NCBI GenBank assembly: GCA_014905825.1
Contig: JACGCN010000001.1
Span: 3,782,001 to 3,846,000, forward strand
Source of the DNA: Lyophyllum atratum
Lineage: Eukaryota > Basidiomycota > Agaricomycetes > Agaricales > Lyophyllaceae
Length of the DNA: 64,000 bases
Reading direction: 5' to 3'
Shown: positions 55,490 through 64,000 of the stretch, piece by piece
Layout of the letters: each line of letters begins with the position of its first letter
Position numbering within the stretch: position 1 is the first letter of the stretch
The notes under the pieces: generated by a model
Told to the model about the DNA's origin: nothing
Databases searched by the model: none
What the model saw: the letters and a program-made list of their open reading frames with translations, nothing else
Translations under genes and position numbers: made by a program

Positions 55490-56008
55490 ATGTCGGTAGT
55501 TCACAAAGGAAGTTGTTATTGCGGCGCGGTGTCGTACGAAGTTACTGGCAATCCGATACTCAGCGCATACTGTCATTGTACGATATGCCAAAGGCTAACG
55601 GGTGCGTGGACACACCATTAACTCAATTCAATAAATTCATTCCAGGTCCCCGTTCCAGGATGCCCGTTTGTTCACACAGCGCATTTCCCTGCATCAGCAT
55701 TTACATGGACCCATAAACAACCCGATGAGAAAGTCTTGGACTGTTTCTCACCTCCAGAAAAACCCTGGAAGAACCGGTTCAGATGTAAGGGGTGCGGAGC
55801 CTGTGTTGCATCCAGGAATGTGAAGGCAAATAAGTGGAGTGTTTGGGGGGCGCATGCGGAAAGAGACGGCGCTGGGAAGCCTAAGCATTGGGATGAGCTA
55901 AAACCTACAGCGCATATTTTCTACGAAACGCGTATGCTGGATATTGATGACAATCTCGGGAAATGGGCAGGATACGAAGATCAGTCAGAGCGCTTGGACC
56001 GTCCCTGA
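55490..56008 (+). CDS. GFA-domain protein 3
   Basis: Two exons (55490-55601, 55659-56008) give 462 nt, 153 aa. The start MSVVHKGSCYCGAVSYEVTG is two residues shorter than in its neighbours. YCHCTICQRLTG/CPF and FRCKGCGACVASRN complete the metal sites. It has an extra loop (CFSPPEKPWKNR) compared with copies 1-2 and ends KPTAHIFYETRMLDIDDNLG, then GYEDQSERLDRP. A second AG earlier in the intron (55645) could serve as alternative acceptor but breaks the frame. Confidence 0.83.
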
Positions 56009-56121
56009 CGAACGTTTTTGGATGTATTGGAAATGGACTTTTAGCCACATCATTGAATGCCGTATAAAGACATGTTATTTAGCGAGCTGCAATTGACAAT
56101 CTACCCACCCACCTATCCAAA

Positions 56122-57621
56122 ATGCCAGGCGTCAATCCGTACCCAACGGTTCCTAGCAGTGGCAGCTATGAAATACAAGCAAACAAGCCCCAGGCAATAT
56201 CAATGTTTCGTGCATCGCCCTGGGTCACCTACGAACCAACAACAACCCAAGGCCATCTCTCTGATTCCTACGACATGGACCAAGATGTAGACATGGACGC
56301 ACCCCAAATATCCACTCTTCGTGAGTCGGAGTCCCCTCCACCACAGCCTAAAGCCTCAACTAGCGGGCGTCGCAGTAAAACATCCCACAAGCCACCTCCT
56401 GTCTGGCCCAGACCGCGTCGAAAGGAACTAAACACAGATGAAGAATATGACGAGGTCGAAGAGGAGGAGGATCAGCTCATTGACGATGATGACGAATTGA
56501 TGAAGCCTGTGCCTGCGGCGGCGCTCCCAAATCCTGCCCGTTCTGGAGACTCCTCGAAGCGCAAAACTTCGGGCAAACGCAAACCTCGGAAGAGCGAGAA
56601 ACGGATAGCAGAGGACGAGAGAAAAGCACAAGAGAAGGCTATGTCGAGTCAACCCGGAGCACCCAACCTAGCGCCGACTATGACGTGGTTTGAGGCCACA
56701 CCGTCGGAACATCCTGACGATGCTGGGCAGGCTGATGCAAGGCCAATGAGTGTTAGTGCACCAGTTGCCGGTGATCTATCAAAACTGGATACGCCAAAGA
56801 AGCCTGCTGCCTCTCGAGCTAAAAAGGTGTCAACGAAGTGCGAAGTTTTGATACTTTCCTTCTTCCTCCAGAAACTAATCTTTGAATGTACATAGACTCA
56901 AGACAGTATTGCACAGCTTTGTTGATGACATGGGAGGAATGAGTGAAAGTAAGTGAGGGGGTTCCGGATTTATCTGGTAGACGAGCTGACAACATACTTG
57001 ATAGGTTATGCTGGCACAGCAGCATCTTCACCCGTCACTGTACCATATGAAGGCAACTCCCCTGAACCCGAGCTCGACGCGACTGGCTCTTTAGCTTCCG
57101 TACCCTTAACGGAGGAAACGAACCTCGAGAATGTCCCCCTGCCGCAATACCCTCTCCCAACCAAACCCTTCCCTGTCCAGCCTCCTCCCAAGATTCCCAC
57201 CGGATTTGCGCCTGCCGTTCCTCTTGACAAGAGCGCGAGAAAAGTAAGGCACTGGAGAGTAGCTCAGCGAGAAGTTCGTGGTATCGCTGGAGGCAGATGG
57301 TTCGCGCGATCATGGGTCGGAGAGAAAGACTCTGAATATGCCTCCAGCGCGCCGAAGCATGGAGAGGAGAAGGTGTCTGGCGTCGTTCTTCCTCGCTTGG
57401 CGGCTATTTCGATGTCGGCGCCGGTTACTGGGAAAGGCTCGGGGAAGGGAAAGGCCAAGGCAATGTCATCGTTGGCGGCTTCAGCTGCCCCCTCACGTTC
57501 TGGGTCGTCGATTCCCGATATACCTCCACTGAGTGCTCGACCACCCACAAAGATGCGCACAATCATTGCTCCGCCTTCTGAAGGCGGGGACTCAGATATG
57601 GCTGCGCTGCCTGGTACTTAG
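56122..57621 (+). CDS. INO80 complex subunit Ies4-like protein (tentative)
   Basis: Three exons (56122-56837, 56896-56948, 57005-57621) give 1386 nt, 461 aa, in frame. The first half is disordered and charged (NTDEEYDEVEEEEDQLIDDD, RKTSGKRKPRKSEKRIAEDE). The distinct block is GFAPAVPLDKSARKVRHWRV and AQREVRGIAGGRWFARSWVG, a basic, Trp-containing segment resembling the Ies4 region of the INO80 remodeller. A Lys/Gly-rich segment (TGKGSGKGKAKAMSS) follows. The Ies4 link is from memory of the pattern and is weaker than other calls; it may be another nuclear protein. Confidence 0.5.
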
Positions 57622-57884
57622 TTGCTTCGCTTTGCTATGTTGTACTTTATATATATTGCAGACCCTAATTCTTACTATCTGAGCCTGGCCTTTCCGATTG
57701 ACGGCGACAATGTTCACTCCACTGATCCACTGTTCCCAAATCCCAAAGCGGGCGACGTGTTCAGGTCACGTGGCCGTCTAATTGCACGCATCCTCCTAGC
57801 CCTGGGCCTTTATCTCGACAACGTAGGCCTCCCTTCTGAACACTATTAATTCGCTGGTCACCTTCTTGACATCTCCATACCCCG

Positions 57885-60800
57885 ATGTCTGCCACCTCTC
57901 CGACGGTGTCGACTGCCGAAGGTGCAGGAACCAGCGTCACGAAGGGTTCTGCCTGGATTTCAGCGAAGGCTAGCGAACGTGGTTTGTCTAGGTTCATATT
58001 ATCCCTGTAATGTGCCTGTAATAAAATCCTCTGCCTAGCTGTGGCACATCAGACTTTTGCGTCTGATCCCAAGTATAAGAAGTACACCCAGCAAGTGGAG
58101 AAATGTCTCAACTCTTTCGACAACGTACACGAATGGGCAGACTGCATTGCATTCCTGAAGCAGCTCCTCAAGGTATTGATACTTGCACTCGCTGGAGAAG
58201 CTATGGATTACATGTGTATCTGCAGACGTTCCAATCATACCCGCAGTTCAAGGAAATACCGCGTAAACTGATCGTCGCGAAACGGTTATCCCAGTGTCTC
58301 AATCCGGCTCTGCCAACTGGCGTACATCAACGTGCTTTGGACGTGTATCTGCACATATTATCGGTTATTGGAGTGAGTGAATAACATCGATGTTGGGGAA
58401 GGTCGTTCTAATGATCTTGTTTCCAGCCCGAGGGGTTGAAGACCGACTTGGCAATTTGGTCCCCAGGGCTCTTCCCCTTCTTCGAGTATGCGGCTACGTC
58501 GGTCAAGGTGCGTCGAAAATCTGTGCTCGAATACCCAAACAATAGCTCTCCCATATAGCCAACACTTTTGAATCTTTACGAAACATATTACTTGCCCTTG
58601 CAATCGGACTTGCGTCCCGTAATGAAGGCCATGATTCTTGCTTTGCTGCCTGGGTTGGAGGAGGAGACGAGTGAATACTTCGAGAAGGTGAGTTTATGGC
58701 CATATGACTTGAAGACTCTCAATTCAAGTGTGAAGCCAGGTCCTGAATTTGCTTGATCGTCTGTCTGGGACCGTTGCTCCGTCATTCTTCTTCCAGAACA
58801 TATGGCTAGTTATGCTGACGACCCCCTCCGCCCGAGGAACGTCCCTCAATTTCCTTGCACGCCGGCTTCCTCGTCTGAACTCAGATGAAGGTATACACTC
58901 TGTTATTTGTCTTCAAGCTGTTTTTAACGCCTTCCCTGGTTTAGACATATCGGAAGTGGTTGGAAAGGACATAGGCCTGATGATTCGCGCATTCGCAGCT
59001 GCCCTCGAGGACGAGAACTTGCTCGTGCGAAGAGGAGCTCTCGACCTCCTACTTCAGACAATGCGGGTGGATAGCACTGCTGTCCGCAAGGCGCAACCTG
59101 ACGATCGCGCAATCCTTATGCGTGCAGCCACCGGGGTCGTCCTGCGACGCGATTTGTCCCTCAACCGACGTCTGTATACATGGCTCCTCGGTTCTGATGA
59201 AAAAAGTGACCACCAGATCGAATATCTGAAGGAGAATGCTTTGGATCTCCTATACTCCACCTTGAAGGTGGGTTTTTAACGATTACACGACGGCCCGACT
59301 GAAATCAAGATTTTTAGAACGAAATGTTCTCCCCTTCAGGAGAGTATTCCGAATCGAGGCCGTTCAAGATCTTTATATCTCTGCTGGATAAGTGGGAGAT
59401 TGGCGCGCCTCTCTCCCAGATTCTTGTTTATGATGCGTTCAAAGCCATCAAGAATCTTGTTGAGAACCCATCCGACGGCAGCGAAGATGTACGTCTGTCA
59501 TCTCCGATGCTGTAATCCGTGGCTGAACGCTGTTTCCAATAGGTAACGATGACCGCGAGCACACTTTACGAAGCTGTGGAGCCACAGATACTTTGGAAGC
59601 GACTACTGGGAGCTGTCTTTGCAGAAATCGCTGGAGATGGACAACAATTCGAGGTTTGTACTTGAAAGCCTGATCACCCTGGTCAACCCTAAATCTTGGT
59701 ATCTTACCCCCAGGCGATCCGTATGGTTCAATTTATCCTAAAGACCTTTGCACAAGACGACGAAATCCAAACAATACACCTGCCTATCATCTTCGCGGCC
59801 ATTTTAGACATTATAGATGTAACGAGCACTCGTATTCTATCTTCCTTCTGGCGACTGAACTCCTCTAAGCTCCAGGTACAGGCTGACGCCACTAGGGCAT
59901 CCTCTCCCCTGTTCGGGGAAACGCTCCTTCTGCAAGAAGAAATGCTACGACATATACCTCACTCCTCCCTAATGCAACGACCCGACCTTACCGGACCAAT
60001 TGAAGCCAAAAGAACTACCCAGCGACCCTATCTGTTTGCTTGCAGCTTTTATGGGATTGACCCGATAGCTGTACCCCCAACAGCCACCACCTCGTTTGCC
60101 GTACCTTTTGTATCGGCTTTCGAGAACTTAGCGACTCTCAGCCGTATTTTTGCCCAAACTCTGACCACTGGCTCAGCAGATACTACCGTCTTACGCGAGG
60201 TCTTTTCACAGACGCTCCTTCTCATCGATAGACTTATTGGCAGGCTTGGAACGTCCGTTACGATACCTTGGGATCCCGTTGAATGGCTCCAGGTCATACT
60301 CCAAGCACTTGAGCATGAGGTGCATATCTATCTATCCGAGGGCAATCTACCTATGCTCATGATTTTTTGACCTTCCAGTCTGCTAATTTCACCACGGTTG
60401 ATCGAACTATTTCGTTGATTGTGGCATTACATCAAACAGCCAACTTGGAGCCGCGGCCTTCCGTCGATAACAGATCAACGATGTACAAGATGGTCAACAA
60501 GCTGCTGAGATATCTTCGCGCCGATTGTGCAGCGTATCATGTTCGAGCCGTGAATCTCATATGGTCACTCGAAGCTGCTACGAAGCAGCCGCACGTCGAA
60601 TCGATAATGGCCCAAGCCATGACTTCACCTGAGTCTCGCAATATTCATGAGGCATACGAAGCTTTTGGTGTACTGTGGAGGTTGACGGGTCGGTACTTCC
60701 TTTCTGTCTTATAGGTTCTTATACTCACTGTTGCCATAGAGGACAACCTCCTTCCTGGGTTCCGGTTTAAGGTTCCTATGATGATTGTGCTTGATACTCT

Positions 60801-63800
60801 CAAGAGTGATGATCCAAGCCTCCGCCGAATTGGAGAGACTTGGATGCGATGCAGCCTTAAGTCATACCTACGGTATATCCCATCACAGTTTTGTTTAAAC
60901 TATCAAACTCAATGATTATTTCAGTGTTCTCGACCCTATCCTGTATGACCTTTTGGACCCCTCTGTCCTTCGAAAACCGTCCACTGCCAAAGTCCACGGC
61001 AGAGAGCTCCAGATGTTCCTCTACGAGCGCCCATTTGACCAGCGGTATATAAATCACCTGCTAGATATGTTATTGTACATCATTCGCTTTGGTGGCCAAG
61101 GTTTCGCGAAGACAGCTAGATCTACACCGGTCCGACGCTCTCATCATCCAGGCCTCGTTCAACGAGTGGAAGCAGGTGGTATTCCTGATCAAGATGCAAG
61201 TTATCTCGACGCCCTGATTGAGATCGTCCTTCGGTATGTCAAAAATTACTCACCATTTCCCAGCTGCTGAGATCAGATCAAGGTTCATTCAATCCGAGCC
61301 CAATCAGCCCTGGGGTCCTACCATGCTTCCCAACAATGCTCTGATTCAGTCAACAGCTGTGGACTTGTTGCAGGCTATTGTGGCTCGAGGTGACATCGAT
61401 GACATCGTCGACAGCATCGAGGCAATTGTTGTCGGAAAACTGTACTTCTGCGTCCACTTAGAACGCCTCGATCTCCAAAACAAGCTTCTCCATCTCCTCC
61501 ACTCACTCATATCTGCATCAACTGCTCGCAGCGTTGCTTCACGGCAAGCCATGAGCAGACATGATGGCAGCGGCCCAAGCAGTGCTACAGGACACGAAGC
61601 GGAACAAGAAACGCGGAGCTATTCAGTCAATTCACTCCTAATCCAGGCCCTTGTCGATGGCATCGCTATTCGAACCAATCGACCCATTTTGCAACATTGG
61701 CTTGACTTCATACTGATGGCCGTGCCTCAATTTCAACCTGCGTTGCAGGCGGTTGTTGGGCCGCTAAATGATTGTCTATGTCGACAACTACTTATATCTC
61801 TCAAAGACATCCACGCGGCTTCCTCGAAAGGTCAAGATTACGCCCAAGACGTGCTATCGAGCGCTACCGATGCTGAGATGATTATGCTTCTCAACGGCTT
61901 GGAACGAATGATCTTACTCAGCCTCGCCTATACTTCGGAACTTAGCGCTTTGGAGGAAGAGTCGACGACGCTGGAGAGGTCGGGGACAGAAAACAGCGGC
62001 TTGCTGGGATATGTTTCTAACGTGTTTGGCTCAGAAAGTGTGCAACAAGCAGCAGATGAGCAACTTACGGTACGTCATTCCCAAGTGGCCTATAGCATAC
62101 TCTAATTCACCCATGCGAAGGCCCGTTCACCAGCCTACAGGTCTCTTGACGAAGGCATTCGTGTCTTGCATTCTATATGGGGCACCCTCTTCTGGAACAA
62201 TCCTGCCACATGGTCCTCTAGAGACGAGTCCTTGTCGCTCATCTACAACCGAACGCGAATACGATGCCGTCGAGTCCTGGAGCATTTATTCCGCGTACAG
62301 GCCGTTGAAGTCTTTGAATCCATCGTGGACTGCTGGAGTCGAGATTTATCGGTGAGCATTTCCCTCGGAAAATCTAGACAGATCTATAACCCCGCTACCT
62401 AGAATTCAAATATTTCGCCGGAGGCGGCCTTTGAGCTTGTTGACGTGCTCGTATCCAGCGCTCAAAACGCGGTTCATATGATTTGCGAAAGCATATCTTG
62501 TCGTATATCAGGACTTTCGGAAAAGAGCAGAAAGCAAGCTATCAATCCGAACTTGTCAGTCTTGAATCATTTTACGTGTGTTGTTTGACTGATTTTTTCT
62601 GCAGAAACGAAGGGGTTCTGTTCAAGTTTCTCGAACACTATCTCCGGCGGCTAGAAGGGCCTATAGCGGTTCAAGTCTGGGGTCGTTTCTTGCAGCTGAT
62701 CAAAGAAATCGTTGGGAGCACACGAGATTTCAAAGCACAAAACTTCCCGGCGCTCATGTACGTGGCTTGGTAAAGATACGTACAACACGCTGACAAGGCG
62801 GGCCAGTTGCCTGGCGGTTTTAGCGGAAAAGATCACTCAAACTACGGCTATGGACGATCGCCGTGTTCGCAAAGAGCTTCAGGTTAGTGATCAAAATTAC
62901 GCCTGCATAACGACATTAATAACATTGGTCTAGGACAACTTTGGCAAACTTCTTGATTCCAGCGTAATCTTTGTCGGACGCTCGTATGACCAAGGATCCT
63001 GGATCCGCCGCAGCACGAAAGAATCCCTCGCTACTAACGGCAGAGATTCTCCTGCCCCGCGAGGTAAGTCCGCGCGTCGCCGAAAAACACGGTTACCGTA
63101 ATGTTAGCGCCCACCAGATGCTAAGAACGATGAGAAATTGGATGCAAGTACTACATCCTTGGCCCAGCCTGACACCCCTAGACCTGGAGCATCCACAGAA
63201 ATCGTCGCTCAGGTACGCCGAAGATTTCTTGGATTCTGCCTGGATAGTGACATTGTTGCCTAGATCAATGAATTTATCGCGACCTCCGTGTTACCGAATC
63301 TACGGAAATTTTTGGTGGACAATGACAAAGTTATCTCTGCATGCAATAATATTGTCTACTACATCGTAAACCCCGCCATGAAGGGGAAGACGCGGCAAGT
63401 ATTTTCTACGTGCCCCATGCTTGTCTTCGAACTAATCAACATGACGTTAGTCCGATGGAAGTAGATCCACCGGTCCTCGCCATTATGCGGGAAATGGCGA
63501 GGATACCGTCCGCTATCAAGGCTTGGAAGACTCCTGTTATGGAGCTGTTGAATGATAACCGCTTATTTAACTGCAATGCAGCCTCGGCACAACCGTGGAG
63601 ACCGATTGTCAAGACAATATTTGACGCTGACAAGGCGGCATTCCCTGAACTCTTATGTACGTTTTTTTGGCAACTTTCCGAAGCCTGAGTGGCATTGACC
63701 ATGTTTTCAGCCAAGGTAGCCACGGCTCCCTCCGCTAACATTTTCACAAATCGGGAGTACGAGATGCTGCTCCGGTCACTCAACGTCAGGCGGCTCTCAT

Positions 63801-64000
63801 TCATCCTTTTCACGGGAGATAAGAATCACTTCCTCACGCAACTTCCCACCATCCAAGAGAAACTCGTGGATATCTTCAGAAATGTTACATCGCCTGTCGT
63901 GCAATGCGAAGTTTTCCTATGCATCCGAGTGTTGCTGTGTCGGTTGTCCCCGCACAACTTGACGAGTTTTTGGCCTGTGCTATTGACGGAACTAGTAAGC
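57885..64000 (+). CDS. DOP1 family membrane-trafficking protein, 5' part
   Basis: Starts [20 protein letters not shown], and after the first intron (57982-58038) continues [20 protein letters not shown] and [20 protein letters not shown], which is the conserved Dop1 N-terminal domain. Further blocks are [49 protein letters not shown] and [20 protein letters not shown]. More than 15 short introns interrupt it. Dop1 (DopA in Aspergillus) acts with Mon2 and the flippase Neo1 in Golgi-endosome traffic and, in filamentous fungi, affects development. The window ends at a GTAAGC donor right after ...LTEL, so the 3' part is outside. No break was seen in the part present. Confidence 0.85.

Overview
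The window reads as a gene-dense chromosomal segment of a filamentous basidiomycete, most likely an agaricomycete. Almost every gene has several 50-60 nt GT-AG introns (a few look GC-AG). The gene families fit this: an OrdA-like P450, F-box/LRR proteins, GFA-domain paralogues, a fungal basic-secretory-type protease, a Zn2Cys6 factor and an Ino4-like bHLH factor. The organism call is inferred from family content and intron style. No rRNA, tRNA, CRISPR or prokaryotic signal was seen.

Layout. About 0.3-27 kb is mixed: a 12-exon P450, a phosphotransferase, a low-complexity 803-aa protein, a gene-poor tract of about 3.2 kb, a 383-aa protein with a hydrophobic C-terminus, an F-box protein, a SIKE/SCI1-type coiled-coil protein, a Zn2Cys6/bHLH divergent pair, a basic secretory protease, an F-box/LRR protein, the CTD phosphatase FCP1 and RNase H1. 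About 27.7-36.3 kb is a head-to-tail dimer of a 4277-bp PIF/Harbinger-type DNA transposon. Each unit carries an intron-containing DDE transposase facing a Myb/SANT-like second ORF, and the two units are almost identical.

37.6-39.3 kb holds the most unusual gene: a secreted 584-aa precursor. It has a signal peptide, recurrent Gln-Arg-Arg Kex2-type sites and six tandem units of about 56 residues. In each unit a basic amphipathic core alternates with an acidic linker. This is the architecture of fungal Kex2-processed repeat precursors, and I do not recognise the peptides.

From about 42 kb to the right edge the window is mostly housekeeping: ING-family PHD protein, FIP1, mitochondrial uL10m, BMT5-type rRNA methyltransferase, RAMP4/SERP-type ER protein, RBBP4/MSI1-type histone chaperone, ATP synthase subunit e, three tandem GFA-domain genes, an INO80 Ies4-like protein and the 5' part of DOP1, which runs off the edge. 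Several genes share short divergent promoters (Zn2Cys6/bHLH, FIP1/uL10m, BMT5/RAMP4). The FIP1 start codon appears to be split by an intron, and RAMP4 has an intron immediately after its ATG.

Gene models were assembled by hand from reading frames, splice signals and family conservation. Where exon lengths were summed, they kept frame throughout unless noted.
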